Assembly: GCA_028873535.1 (NCBI GenBank)
Contig: JAGWIJ010000015.1
Coordinates: forward strand, 1-41,488
Direction of reading: 5' to 3'
DNA: 41,488 bases
DNA from: Pseudomonadota bacterium
Lineage (GTDB): Bacteria > Pseudomonadota > Gammaproteobacteria > Burkholderiales > Ferrovaceae
Shown here: positions 29,429-38,114 of the stretch, piece by piece
How the letters are laid out: every line of letters begins with the position of its first letter
How positions within the stretch are numbered: position 1 is the stretch's first letter
Notes under the pieces: model-generated
Databases searched by the model: none
Seen by the model: the letters and a program-made list of their open reading frames with translations, nothing else
What the model was told of the DNA's origin: nothing
Made by a program: the position numbers and the translations under genes

Positions 29429-30913
29429 CTATTCCAGGTGCACGGCCACGTAGAGCGTGTCGTCGCCGCGTCGTACCAGCAGTGCCACCGTGTGTCCGGA
29501 CGGCACGCGCGCCAGCGCCGTGTCGATGGCGTCCACGTCCTCGACGTCCTGGTTGTTGACGGCCAGGATGACGTCGCCGCGCCGCAGACCGGCCCGGGCG
29601 GCATTGGCTTTGGGGGCCTCCACCAGCACCCCATGGTTGACCCCCAGGGCATGCTTCTGCTCATCGCTGAGATCCGCCAGATGCCCCAGGCGCTCGCTGC
29701 GATTGGGCTCGGCGGCGGCGTTGATGGTGTCGGACTGCAGCTCGCCCACCTTGACCTCCACGGTGTGGCGGCCGCCCTTGCGCCAGATCTCAAGCTTGAC
29801 TGCCTGGCCGGGTGGCGTCGATCCCACCATGCCGGGCAGGTCCTTGGACGACTCCACGTCGCGATCGCCGTAGCGCAGGATGATGTCGCCGCCCTGTAGT
29901 CCGGCGCGCGCGGCCGGTGACTCGCGTTCCACCTGGGCGACCAGCGCCCCGTGCGCACGGTCGAGTCCGAAGGACTGCGCGAGATCGGCGGTGACATCCT
30001 GCAGGCGCACGCCGAGCCGGCCGCGCGTGACCTTGCCGGTGGTCTTCAGCTGATTGGAGACATTGATGGCAAGGTCGATCGGGATGGCGAAGGATATGCC
30101 CATGAAGCCGCCGGTACGGCTGTAGATCTGCGAATTGATCCCCACCACCTCACCACGCAGGTTGAACAAGGGGCCGCCCGAGTTGCCGGGATTGACGGCG
30201 GCATCGGTCTGGATGAACGGCGTGTAGTTCTCGTCCGGCAGCGAGCGCCCCACCGCGCTCACGATCCCCTTGGTGACCGTGCTGTCGAAGCCGAACGGCG
30301 AGCCGATCGCGATCACCCATTCGCCCACCTTGAGATGCGCGGGGTCGCCGATGGACACGGCCGGCAGGTGCTCGGCCTTGATCTTGAGCAGCGCCACGTC
30401 GGTGCGCCGGTCCGAACCCACCACCTTGGCCTTGAATTCGCGCTTGTCGGTCAGTCGCACCACCACTTCGTCGGCATTGGCCACCACGTGGGCGTTGGTC
30501 ATGATGTAGCCGTCGTTGCTGACGATGAAGCCGGAGCCCAGCGAGCGCGCCTCCAGGTCGGGCGGGCTGGCACCGTGCGGCGGGCCGAAGCGGCGGAAGA
30601 ATTCGCCGAACGGATCGGCATCGCCCTCCGCGTCGTCACCACCCATGCCGGCGCGTATCTTCTGGGTGGTGCTGATGTTGACCACGGCCGAGCCGGCTTT
30701 TTCCACCAGCAAGGTGAAATCGGGCAGCGCCGCACCCTGCGGCACCAGCGGGCCGCTGTTCAGAGTGAGGCCGCTGCTGCTGGCGCCGTCCTTGCGGGTG
30801 TCCGGCGCGCTGCCAGCCGCCTTGTCATGGTGGGACTCGCCTACCCTGCCGCAGGCGGCCAGAGCCAGCACCAGCAGCACGGAGACCAGACGGTTGAACT
30901 TGCCTTGACGCAT
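29429..30913 (-). CDS. mucD: DegP/MucD-family periplasmic serine protease with lipoprotein signal
   Basis: Envelope quality-control protease of 494 residues. The signal LVSVLLVLALAACGRVG ends in a lipobox (LAAC, then Gly), which suggests a lipidated form. The trypsin-like domain has the triad in TNAHVV (His), RRTDVALLKI (Asp) and AAVNPGNSGGPLF (Ser). Two PDZ domains follow: GRLGVRLQDVTADLAQSFGL ... and LGHLADLSDEQKHALGVNHGVLV ... VILAVNNQDVEDVDAI. Such proteins degrade misfolded periplasmic proteins. The start MRQGKFNRL at 30913 has AAAGAGG upstream; a longer frame is a shadow. It is divergent from a small secreted-protein gene. Confidence 0.95.
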   Translation of the reverse strand: MRQGKFNRLVSVLLVLALAACGRVGESHHDKAAGSAPDTRKDGASSSGLTLNSGPLVPQGAALPDFTLLVEKAGSAVVNISTTQKIRAGMGGDDAEGDADPFGEFFRRFGPPHGASPPDLEARSLGSGFIVSNDGYIMTNAHVVANADEVVVRLTDKREFKAKVVGSDRRTDVALLKIKAEHLPAVSIGDPAHLKVGEWVIAIGSPFGFDSTVTKGIVSAVGRSLPDENYTPFIQTDAAVNPGNSGGPLFNLRGEVVGINSQIYSRTGGFMGISFAIPIDLAINVSNQLKTTGKVTRGRLGVRLQDVTADLAQSFGLDRAHGALVAQVERESPAARAGLQGGDIILRYGDRDVESSKDLPGMVGSTPPGQAVKLEIWRKGGRHTVEVKVGELQSDTINAAAEPNRSERLGHLADLSDEQKHALGVNHGVLVEAPKANAARAGLRRGDVILAVNNQDVEDVDAIDTALARVPSGHTVALLVRRGDDTLYVAVHLE

Positions 30914-31069
30914 GGGGACCTCTTTGCATGACTTTGTGCAGGAATTCAGACGCCCGGATACCGTCCGGGGTTCCGCAGCGCGTCCGGTGTACATGACACC
31001 CCAGGTCGGGGCACACTGCAAGCCTTGCCGCCTTCGTGCTGCGGTACCCACCGTTCCACCGAGGACGCC

Positions 31070-31510
31070 GTGAACCTTTGCTTTCCGTCCGCCGTGCTGC
31101 TGGCCGGTCTCGCTGGTGCCGCCGGGGCCGCCGCCGGCGACCTGGAACGCAGCACCTTGCCTGCCGATCACCCCCTGGTGGGGACCTGGCGCATCGACCT
31201 GCCCCAGGTCGGCTGCCACGAACTCTACGTGTTGCGCGCCGACGGCACCGGCAGCGTCAGCAGCGGCCAGGAGCAGGGCGAAAACGAATTCCAGTTGGCC
31301 GCCGAACCCGACGCCGCCGGCTTCTACAAGTGGGTGGGGCGCGTCACGGCCGACAACGGCAAGCCGGACTGCATGGGAAATGTCACGCCGGTGGGCGACA
31401 CGTCGACCACCTGGATCCACCTGTTTGGGTCCGGCCAGCACTTCCTGTTGTGTTTCGAACCCACTTTGCGGCGCTGCATCGGGCCTTTCGTGCGCCAACA
31501 GGCGATCTGA
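31070..31510 (+). CDS. Small secreted protein of unknown function
   Basis: The 146-residue protein has a GTG start, with GAGG 6-8 bases upstream. A signal peptide ends near [12 protein letters not shown] (likely cleavage after GAAAG or AAA). The mature part begins HPLVGTWRIDLPQVGCHELYVLRADGTGSVSSGQEQGEN, a pattern of a lipocalin-like or beta-barrel domain with a GTWR entry strand. It has five cysteines (after the signal: GCHE, DCMG, LCFE, RCIG), which could make two disulfides in the periplasm. It is not recognised as a characterised family. It is divergent from the mucD-type protease gene and followed by a strong terminator. Confidence 0.7.
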   Translation: MNLCFPSAVLLAGLAGAAGAAAGDLERSTLPADHPLVGTWRIDLPQVGCHELYVLRADGTGSVSSGQEQGENEFQLAAEPDAAGFYKWVGRVTADNGKPDCMGNVTPVGDTSTTWIHLFGSGQHFLLCFEPTLRRCIGPFVRQQAI

Positions 31511-31521
31511 TCGCGGCATGC

Positions 31522-31553
31522 AAAAAAGGGCGCCCCGCAAAGGGCGCCCTTTC
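31522..31553. terminator. Bidirectional intrinsic terminator
   Basis: AAAGGGCGCC (31525-31534) pairs perfectly with GGCGCCCTTT (31543-31552) around an 8-base loop. Read leftward, the hairpin is followed by a run of T (complement of A at 31522-31527), so it is a good terminator for the amtB transcript. Read rightward it has TTT inside the stem end and serves the secreted-protein gene. Confidence 0.88.
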
Positions 31554-31595
31554 TGTACAGATGTTGCGGCCGGCGTGCCGGCCGCAGAGCCGGAT

Positions 31596-33062
31596 TCACT
31601 CCACGCGTTCGCCGTGCAGGGTGACGTCCAGGCCTTCGCGCTCTTCTTCCTCGGTGACCCTGAGGCCGATCACCATGTCGATGATCTTGAGGATGATGAT
31701 CGAGGCCACGAAGCTGTAGACCAGGGTGATGCCCACGCCCATGGCCTGGGTCAGCAGGCTGCCGTCGGCGTTGCTGATTTCCTTGACGTTCAGCGGGCCG
31801 GTGAGCAGGGCACCCAGCACGCCGCCGATGCAGTGCACGCCGAAGGCGTCGAGCGAATCGTCATAGCCCAGGATGTGCTTGAGCGAGGTGGCGGTCCAGA
31901 AGCACACCACGCCTGCGGCGATGCCGATGATCAACGCGCCGCTCACGCCGACAAAGCCGGACGCGGGGGTGATGGCGACCAGGCCGGCCACGGCACCCGA
32001 GGCGATGCCCAGCACGCTGGGCTTGCCCTTGGTGATCCACTCGGCAAACATCCACGACAGCGCGGCGGCGGCGGTGGCGATCTGGGTCACGGCCATGGCC
32101 ATGCCGGCACGGCCATCAGCCGCCACGGCGGAACCGGCGTTGAAGCCGAACCAGCCCACCCACAGCATCGAGGCACCGATCAGGGTCAGGGTCAGGTTGT
32201 GCGGTGGCATCGGCTCCTTGCCGTAGCCCACGCGCTTGCCCATCATCAGGCAGGCGGCCAGACCGGCCACACCGGCGTTGATGTGCACCACGGTACCGCC
32301 GGCGAAATCCAGGATGCCTTTGCCGGCCATGTAGCCGCTCGGTTCCCACATGCAATGCGCGATCGGCGAATACACCACCAGCGTCCACACCGACATGAAG
32401 ATCAACATGGCGCTGAATTTCATGCGCTCGGCGAAGGCGCCGGCGATCAATGCCGGGGTGATGATCGCGAAGGTCAGCTGGTACATCATGTAGACCGATT
32501 CCGGAATGGTGGTCGCCAGATGGTGCACGGTCAGCTTGCCGGCCTCGTTCTTGTAGGTCATCCCGCCCAGCATGGCGCGGCTCATGTCGCCCAGGAAGCC
32601 GGAACCCGGCATGAAGGCCCAGCTGTAGCCCACCACCACCCACAGGATGGTGACCACGCAGGTGATCGCGAAGCTCTGCATCAGCGTGGCGAGCACGTTC
32701 TTCTTGCGCACCATGCCGCCATAGAACAACGCCAGTCCGGGGATGGTCATGAACAGCACCAGCGCGGTCGAGGTCAGCATCCAGGCGGTGTCACCCGAGC
32801 TGATCTTGTCCTTGGTGACCTCGAACGGTGCGGTCGGTGCGGGCGGTGCAGCCGCCGGTGCGGCGGCTGCGTCCGCCGGAGCGGCCGCAGCGGCTGCCGG
32901 CGCCGCAGCGGCGTCGGCCGGCTTGGCGGCGTCGGCAGCCGGCGCGGCAGCAGCCGCTGGCGCAGCCGCCGGAGCGGCAGGTGCGTCGTCGGCGCGGGAT
33001 GCCGCCGTGAACAGCAGCGAGGCACTGAGGGCGATGGCGCCCAGGGTATGCAGCAATTTCAT
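31596..33062 (-). CDS. amtB: Ammonium transporter AmtB with alanine-rich N-terminal extension
   Basis: Inner-membrane ammonium channel of 488 residues. Residues 1-27 or so are a signal peptide ([24 protein letters not shown]). They are followed by about 55 residues of Ala/Pro/Asp repeat and then the Amt fold, with eleven or so membrane helices from [26 protein letters not shown]. The conductance histidines are in [15 protein letters not shown] and [18 protein letters not shown]. The C-terminal tail [18 protein letters not shown] contains the GlnK-interacting LDxxxHGE segment. AAGGGGGA is the ribosome-binding site. It is 13 bases after glnK. The extension is longer than in E. coli AmtB, where the signal is short. 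Confidence 0.97.
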   Translation of the reverse strand: MKLLHTLGAIALSASLLFTAASRADDAPAAPAAAPAAAAAPAADAAKPADAAAAPAAAAAAPADAAAAPAAAPPAPTAPFEVTKDKISSGDTAWMLTSTALVLFMTIPGLALFYGGMVRKKNVLATLMQSFAITCVVTILWVVVGYSWAFMPGSGFLGDMSRAMLGGMTYKNEAGKLTVHHLATTIPESVYMMYQLTFAIITPALIAGAFAERMKFSAMLIFMSVWTLVVYSPIAHCMWEPSGYMAGKGILDFAGGTVVHINAGVAGLAACLMMGKRVGYGKEPMPPHNLTLTLIGASMLWVGWFGFNAGSAVAADGRAGMAMAVTQIATAAAALSWMFAEWITKGKPSVLGIASGAVAGLVAITPASGFVGVSGALIIGIAAGVVCFWTATSLKHILGYDDSLDAFGVHCIGGVLGALLTGPLNVKEISNADGSLLTQAMGVGITLVYSFVASIIILKIIDMVIGLRVTEEEEREGLDVTLHGERVE

Positions 33063-33075
33063 CGGTGATTCCCCC

Positions 33076-33444
<369 letters not shown>

Positions 33445-34674
33445 TCAGAACTTGTAGACGCCCTGGAGGGCGACGGTGGTGCCGGTCTTGGTGCTGGTGC
33501 CATCCTGCTTGATCAGGACGCCATCGTGGTCGACGCTGTCGGCGCGTACTTCGGCGCGGAGCTCGAAGTTCTTTGCCGGCGAGTAGCCGTAGGTCAGCGT
33601 GATTTCGGTGTCCTTGTGGCTCGTGTAGTCAGCGAGACCCGTGCGGTAGCCCTGGTCATCGGTGAGCTGCTCACCACGGATCGAGATGCGGTTGCTGTCG
33701 TCGATCGCATAGTTGACGTAGAGCGCGGCACCGTACCACTTGGCATCGACGCTGGCGCCGGCGGCGTTGGTGTAGTTCTCCTGCACTGCATAGTCCACGT
33801 TCAGGACCAGCGACAGCTTGTCGCTGGCCGCGTAGGTGCCCACGAAGTCGAACAGGGTGCGGTTGCCCTGGGTGCGGTAGGCGGTGGCCTGCTGGGCCGT
33901 GAGCGTCAGCGGAACTGCATAGGCAGCGGCATAGTTGTACGGGCCGTAGACCGGTTCGACGCCGCTGTACAGGCTGGCCGCCAGGGTCAGCGGCTTGACC
34001 GGATTGGCGGTCACGCCCAGTTCGACCGTCTTCTGGGTGTTGGCGTCCTTGAGCTGGTCCCAGCCATTGTTGACACCGAAAATCAGGTTGGTGGTGTCAT
34101 CGACGGCATAGGTGGCGCGGACCCCGGTGTGGGTGAAGGGGATCTGGCCGAACAGCAGCGAACGCGAGAAGTTGGTGTTGGCCGAGCTGTCGATGACTTC
34201 GGCGCCGGCCAGGGTGACGAACTTGCCCAGCGCGACCGTCAGCGGTCCGTGCGCGTACTGCGCGAACAGCTGGGTGACGTCCAGGTAGTCGCCGGCCGTG
34301 GTGTCATACGACTTGATGACATTGGCATCGTGACCGTAGGTGACGTTCACCAGACCACCGAAACCTTCCTTGGGCAGCTTGTCGAGGGTGAAGGCTGCCT
34401 GGTGCATCGTGAGGCCGCTGTGATCGGCGTCGAACACCTTGTAGGGATTGCCGGCGGAGAAGGACTTCAGGTCGGTGAACTCGGCGGCAACGTCGATATA
34501 ACCCTTCAGTTCGACGCCCGAGTTGGTCAGGATGTCGGAAATGGTCGGGCCGGCCGGCTTGGCATCGGCAGCGGGTGCTGCCGGTGCTGCTGCGGGGGCG
34601 TCCTCGGCCTGGGCGATCGAGGCACACGCCAGCAGGGTAGCCATGAACAGGGCATTGCGCGGGAATTTTTGCAT
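33445..34674 (-). CDS. Outer-membrane beta-barrel porin (OmpL/BBP2-like), nitrogen-regulated
   Basis: The 409-residue outer-membrane protein begins with a signal peptide [26 protein letters not shown] and an Ala/Pro-rich stretch of about 20 residues. A long series of alternating amphipathic strands follows, for example [28 protein letters not shown] and [14 protein letters not shown]. It ends in Phe (GVYKF), as expected for BAM-assembled barrels. It fits the putative beta-barrel porin family found beside glnK-amtB in betaproteobacteria. AGAGGA precedes the ATG at 34674. The sigma-54 promoter lies about 60 bases upstream, so it is likely induced under nitrogen limitation. It may admit nitrogen-containing solutes, but that is inference. 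Confidence 0.88.
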   Translation of the reverse strand: MQKFPRNALFMATLLACASIAQAEDAPAAAPAAPAADAKPAGPTISDILTNSGVELKGYIDVAAEFTDLKSFSAGNPYKVFDADHSGLTMHQAAFTLDKLPKEGFGGLVNVTYGHDANVIKSYDTTAGDYLDVTQLFAQYAHGPLTVALGKFVTLAGAEVIDSSANTNFSRSLLFGQIPFTHTGVRATYAVDDTTNLIFGVNNGWDQLKDANTQKTVELGVTANPVKPLTLAASLYSGVEPVYGPYNYAAAYAVPLTLTAQQATAYRTQGNRTLFDFVGTYAASDKLSLVLNVDYAVQENYTNAAGASVDAKWYGAALYVNYAIDDSNRISIRGEQLTDDQGYRTGLADYTSHKDTEITLTYGYSPAKNFELRAEVRADSVDHDGVLIKQDGTSTKTGTTVALQGVYKF

Positions 34675-34732
34675 CTTTGGTATCCTCTCTGTAACAGTCG
34701 AAGGCATTGCAGCAATTGGCAAGGCATTCGAT

Positions 34733-34749
34733 TAGCACAGAGCGTGCCA
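34733..34749 (-). promoter_or_regulatory. Sigma-54 promoter of the porin-glnK-amtB operon
   Basis: Read leftward: TGGCACGCTCTGTGCTA. The sigma-54 consensus is TGGCACG-N4-TTGCW; the -24 GG and -12 GC are present at the exact 10-base spacing, with one mismatch (G for T) in the -12 element. The predicted start site near 34723 leaves an untranslated leader of about 50 bases. Confidence 0.8.
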
Positions 34750-34795
34750 ACAGAAAATGTTATTATCTTCAATGTGATGCAGTCTCGCGCCGAAT

Positions 34796-34858
34796 TGGTG
34801 CCGGGTCTTCTGCCTCGTCTTGGTGCATTCCTGGGTGGGGTGGCTTCATGCTGGTGCA
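34796..34858. promoter_or_regulatory. Cluster of NtrC-like half-sites upstream of the sigma-54 promoter
   Basis: Three copies of TGGTGC, at 34796, 34821 and 34852, lie 47-110 bases upstream of the sigma-54 element. The last two extend to TGGTGCA, the right half of the NtrC site (TGCACTA-N-TTGGTGCA type). The 34811-34827 copy has a TGC left end at the correct 17-base symmetry, and the two TGGTGCA copies are 31 bases apart, about three helical turns. This spacing fits an NtrC enhancer. Confidence 0.55.
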
Positions 34859-34917
34859 ATGCCTTGACTTGCCAGATCGCATTCCGCTTTTCCATCCCAC
34901 ATAAGGAGTCACCCGCC

Positions 34918-35172
34918 GTGCAAAAGCCCACCGAAGTGCTCGATGAACTCGCCCGCCGCATGGGGCAGGCCCTGCAGAACAGCCCGGTTCGCGATCTGGA
35001 AAAGAACGCCCGTGCCGTGCTGTCCGCAGGCCTGAGCCGTCTCGATCTGGTGACGCGTGAGGAATTCGACGTCCAGGCCGACGTGCTGGTGCGCACGCGC
35101 GAGCAGCTGGCCCAGCTGGAAGCGCGCGTGGCGGCACTGGAAGCGCGGCTGGGTGAAACGCGGCCCGGTTGA
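34918..35172 (+). CDS. ubiK: Ubiquinone biosynthesis accessory factor UbiK
   Basis: Small helical protein of 84 residues that assists ubiquinone synthesis as part of the Ubi complex (BMFP/YqiC family). It begins at a GTG, with AAGGAG 9 bases upstream (34903-34908). The pattern is [70 protein letters not shown]-terminal coiled coil ([22 protein letters not shown]) drives trimerisation. It is divergent from the porin operon. Confidence 0.94.
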   Translation: MQKPTEVLDELARRMGQALQNSPVRDLEKNARAVLSAGLSRLDLVTREEFDVQADVLVRTREQLAQLEARVAALEARLGETRPG

Positions 35173-35188
35173 GGCGTGCGGCGGACGG

Positions 35189-35216
35189 TTGATATATCAC
35201 ATACAAAATCTATTGT
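35189..35216 (+). promoter_or_regulatory. Promoter and palindromic operator for the small membrane gene and gntR
   Basis: TTGATA (35189-35194) and TATTGT (35211-35216), 16 bases apart, form a plausible promoter. The perfect palindrome TGATATATCA (35190-35199) overlaps the -35 box. The 15 bases from 35190 are identical to those at 36597, before the carrier gene. Palindromes of this size are typical operators of FCD-type GntR proteins, so autoregulation is likely. Confidence 0.62.
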
Positions 35217-35281
35217 GTTTTGCTGCAACACAGCATAAACTGCTTCCTGTCGATGCCAATCCACTTCGCAGGAGCCCCGCC

Positions 35282-35506
35282 ATGATCCTCGCCAGCCTGA
35301 TCGCCCTCGCCGCTTTCCTCGCCGCCACCGGCGCCTATATCACCGTGACCCTGGCCAAGCACCTGCCGCTGGATGTCATGCAACAGGCCCAGCGCCACGG
35401 CCGATTTGCCCACCTGGGCAACAACGACAGCCGTCCGGGGCCGACCCGCGCCATCCGCGTCAGCGGCGCGGTTGCCAGCGCGCACGACGGCTTCCACCCA
35501 GCCTGA
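35282..35506 (+). CDS. Small membrane protein of unknown function (74 aa)
   Basis: Starts at an ATG with GGAG 9-10 bases upstream. One N-terminal helix (MILASLIALAAFLAATGAYITVTLA) is followed by a soluble tail of about 48 residues with several histidines (RHGRFAHLGNNDS, AHDGFH). No family is recognised. The gene lies downstream of the palindromic operator and upstream of gntR, so it is probably regulated with the catabolic island. A GC-rich hairpin follows the stop codon. It could be a carrier-associated micropeptide or unrelated. Confidence 0.6.
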   Translation: MILASLIALAAFLAATGAYITVTLAKHLPLDVMQQAQRHGRFAHLGNNDSRPGPTRAIRVSGAVASAHDGFHPA

Positions 35507-35518
35507 GCCAGGCCATTT

Positions 35519-35552
35519 GCGATGGCGCGCCGCTGCGGCGGTGCGCCATCGC
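35519..35552 (+). terminator. Stable hairpin between the small gene and gntR
   Basis: GCGATGGCGC (35519-35528) pairs perfectly with GCGCCATCGC (35543-35552), with a second short stem inside. No T-run follows. It may reduce read-through into gntR or protect the upstream mRNA from exonuclease. Confidence 0.45.
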
Positions 35553-35660
35553 AGCGCGTGCTGCGGCGCCCGGCGCCGGAGCGCGGGCTGACAAGTGACG
35601 GCCTGAGCGTTTATGCTGCCCGGGGGCAACCATGCCCGCCGTCCGCCGCTCAAGGAAGTC

Positions 35661-36386
35661 ATGAACGATCTGGTCCAGAAGGAGCCCGCGCCCGGAGACT
35701 CCTCGCCCCTGCTCAACCTGCAGCCCATCAATGTTTCGCTCAGCCTGCGCGACCAGGCGTACGCCATGCTCAAGCGTGCCATCGCACAGGCCGACATCTA
35801 CGCCAGCCGCGAGCCGATCCGCCTGGATGAACGCGTTCTGAGCGAACAGCTTGGCGTGAGCCGCACGCCGATCCGCGAAGCCATGACCCTGCTCGAGCAG
35901 GAGGGCTTCCTGCGCACCGTGCCGCGCCGCGGCATCTATATCCAGCGCAAGACGCGGCGCGAAATCGTCGAAATGATCCAGATGTGGGCTGCGCTGGAAA
36001 GCATGGCGGCACGGCTGGCCACCTTGCACGCCAGCGATGACGCCATCGCCGCCGTGCGGCATCTGTTCGACAGCTTCCTCGATGCCGCCCCGGCCGAACA
36101 CCTGGACGAGTACTCGGACGCCAACATCGCGTTCCATCAGGCAATTTTCGATCTCGCCGACTCCAACGTACTGTCCGACGCGATGCGCAACATCTTCGCG
36201 CACGTGCGCGCCATCCGGCGCGCCACCATCACCCAGAGTGACCGCGCGGCGCGTTCGATCGTCGACCATATGCGCATCATCGAGGCCCTCGAACGGCGCG
36301 ACACCGAGCGTGCCGAGCGGCTGGTCCGCGAGCATTCGCTGGAACTGGCGGCCTTCGTCCAGGCCAATTGCGACTTCCTCGACTGA
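35661..36386 (+). CDS. GntR-family (FCD) transcription regulator of the catabolic island
   Basis: Probable repressor of 241 residues. The N-terminal winged helix contains LRDQAYAMLKRAIAQADIY, VLSEQLGVSRTPIREAMTLLEQEGFLRTVPRRGIYI. The C-terminal FCD ligand domain has the metal/ligand residues in DEYSDANIAFHQAIFDLADS (Asp, His), HVRAIRR and VDHMRIIEALERRDTERAERLVREHSLEL (His, His). Such domains bind carboxylic acids through a metal ion, which fits a small organic acid inducer. AAGGA lies 5-9 bases before the ATG at 35661. It reads in the same direction as the carrier, ThDP enzyme and CoA transferase genes. Confidence 0.9.
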   Translation: MNDLVQKEPAPGDSSPLLNLQPINVSLSLRDQAYAMLKRAIAQADIYASREPIRLDERVLSEQLGVSRTPIREAMTLLEQEGFLRTVPRRGIYIQRKTRREIVEMIQMWAALESMAARLATLHASDDAIAAVRHLFDSFLDAAPAEHLDEYSDANIAFHQAIFDLADSNVLSDAMRNIFAHVRAIRRATITQSDRAARSIVDHMRIIEALERRDTERAERLVREHSLELAAFVQANCDFLD

Positions 36387-36769
36387 CCCCACCCTGGCGG
36401 TTGCCGGCGACCGCCAAAAACAAGTAATCCTGCATACCATTTCCTGCTGAGCGCACGGCGCACGCGGCGCGGTGGCGTCGCGTCCGCGCTATTGCGCTGC
36501 GCCGTGCCAGGACGCCGTGTCCCAGGCCGTCCGCGCCTTGACGCGCATGCTGCTCCGCAACAGAAATGCGTCTCAAAAAACAGCGCTTGACTTCCGTGAT
36601 ATATCACATACCTTGTAGCACACGTGCCGCAAAACAGGCCCGGCTGGCGCATCTCCAGTTCAGGGTCGAGGGCACCACCTGTCCGGCCCCCACAAGGGGT
36701 GGCCGGAATCCGCGCAAGAACGGTCGGCGGCCAGAGGCCCCACGACCACGCATGGAGGAGAAGGGATAT
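36387..36769 (+). other. Intergenic region between gntR and the MFS gene
   Basis: This 383-base gap has no credible reading frame. It holds a small hairpin just after gntR (TGGCGGT/ACCGCCA at 36395-36416, no T-run on the forward strand), the promoter-operator at 36587-36614, and a purine-rich ribosome-binding site GGAGGAGAAGGG at 36754-36765. The leader from the promoter to the carrier ATG is therefore about 150 bases, long enough for extra control, but I see no riboswitch. Confidence 0.5.
36587..36614 (+). promoter_or_regulatory. Promoter and palindromic operator of the carrier-lyase-transferase genes
   Basis: TTGACT (36587-36592) and TACCTT (36609-36614), 16 bases apart, are the -35 and -10 boxes; the -10 is weak. 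The perfect 12-base palindrome GTGATATATCAC (36596-36607) sits in the spacer. The 15 bases TGATATATCACATAC at 36597 recur exactly at 35190. A repressor bound here would block RNA polymerase directly. Confidence 0.68.
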
Positions 36770-38071
36770 ATGAGCACACCGCAAGGACGCCTGGCACAGC
36801 CCTGGATTCAACTGGCCATCGGGGTCGTCTGCATGGCCTGTGTGGCCAACCTGCAGTACGGCTGGACACTGTTCGTCAACCCCATCGACATGAAATATCA
36901 CTGGGGCCGCGAAGCCATCCAGGTCGCCTTTACCCTGTTCGTCCTGATCGAAACCTGGTTGATCCCGGTCGAAGGCTACCTCGTGGATCGTTTCGGACCG
37001 CGCTGGGTCGTGCTGGGCGGTTCGGTCCTGGTAACCTGCGCCTGGGCGCTCAATTCGGTGGCGGACTCGCTGCCCCTGCTGTACGTGGGCGCTGCGCTGG
37101 GCGGCATCGGTACCGGCTGCGTCTACGGCACCTGTGTCGGCAACGCGCTCAAGTGGTTTTCCAGCCGCCGCGGTCTGGCGGCCGGTATCACGGCAGCCGG
37201 CTTCGGTGCCGGCGCTGCCATCACGGTGGTGCCGATCTCCAACATGATCAAGGCCAGCGGCTACGAGCACGCCTTCATGTTCTTCGGTCTGCTGCAGGGC
37301 GCGATCGTGTTCCTGATGGCCTGGGGCCTGGTCGAAGCGCCCCATCAGGCGCCCGGCACAGCCAAGGCCAAGGTCAACCAGAGCGCACGCAGCTATGCGC
37401 CCGCCGAAGTGCTGCGTAACCCGGTGTTCTGGGTGCTCTACGTGATGTTCGTGCTGGTCGCCTCGGGGGGCCTGATGATGGCCGCCTCGGTGGCGCCGAT
37501 CGCCAAGGACTTCCGGATCGACACCGTGCCGGTCTCGATCCTGTTCCTGAGCGGTGCTGCCCTGCCCCTGGCACTGTCCGCCGATCGCGTGCTCGACGGC
37601 CTCGGCCGACCGATGTTCGGCTGGCTGTCCGACCAGATCGGGCGCGAGAACACCATGGCGCTGGCCTTCTGCATCGGCGCCGGCGCACTGTTCGCACTCA
37701 GCCGCGTAGGATCCGAACCGATCAACTTCGTCATCCTGTCCGCGCTCTACTTCGGCGTGTTCGGCGAGATCTACAGCCTGTTCCCGGCCACCCAGGGGGA
37801 CACCTTCGGCTCACGCTTCGCCGCCTCCAACGCCGGCATCCTCTACACCGCCAAGGGTACGGCGGCGCTGATGGTTCCGCTCGCTGCCTACGTCGCCAAG
37901 CACTACGGCTGGTCGTCGGTGTTCACGGTGGCGATGTGCTTCAACGTCGTCGCCGCCGGACTCGCGCTGTTCGTGCTCAAGCCGATGCGCGCGCGTCACC
38001 TGGCAGCGTCGCGCCTGCCGTCCGAAAGCAGTGTCGAGGAAGCCCGGCCGCTGGCTGCCAGCAACGCCTGA
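36770..38071 (+). CDS. oxlT: MFS carrier of the oxalate/formate antiporter (OxlT) family
   Basis: Twelve-helix inner-membrane transporter of 433 residues. The N-terminal ANLQYGWTLFVNPI and YLVDRFGPRWVVLGG match OxlT. The two charged residues that pair with the dicarboxylate in O. formigenes OxlT (Arg272 and Lys355) are conserved, as R280 in LDGLGRPMFGWLSDQIGR and K362 in ILYTAKGTAALMV. It probably exchanges a small dicarboxylate for formate. The chosen ATG has GGAGGAGAAGGG just upstream; an ATG at 36752 would overlap that site. The ThDP enzyme gene follows after 115 bases containing a hairpin. Confidence 0.88.
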   Translation: MSTPQGRLAQPWIQLAIGVVCMACVANLQYGWTLFVNPIDMKYHWGREAIQVAFTLFVLIETWLIPVEGYLVDRFGPRWVVLGGSVLVTCAWALNSVADSLPLLYVGAALGGIGTGCVYGTCVGNALKWFSSRRGLAAGITAAGFGAGAAITVVPISNMIKASGYEHAFMFFGLLQGAIVFLMAWGLVEAPHQAPGTAKAKVNQSARSYAPAEVLRNPVFWVLYVMFVLVASGGLMMAASVAPIAKDFRIDTVPVSILFLSGAALPLALSADRVLDGLGRPMFGWLSDQIGRENTMALAFCIGAGALFALSRVGSEPINFVILSALYFGVFGEIYSLFPATQGDTFGSRFAASNAGILYTAKGTAALMVPLAAYVAKHYGWSSVFTVAMCFNVVAAGLALFVLKPMRARHLAASRLPSESSVEEARPLAASNA

Positions 38072-38114
38072 CACCGCCCGCCCTTCCAACCCAAGCAAGC
38101 CCTGGTGGCACGCA

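Noticed and set aside
36395..36416. Hairpin TGGCGGT/ACCGCCA after gntR as an intrinsic terminator
   Set aside because: The forward strand has an A-run, not a T-run, after the stem, so it does not fit a forward terminator.
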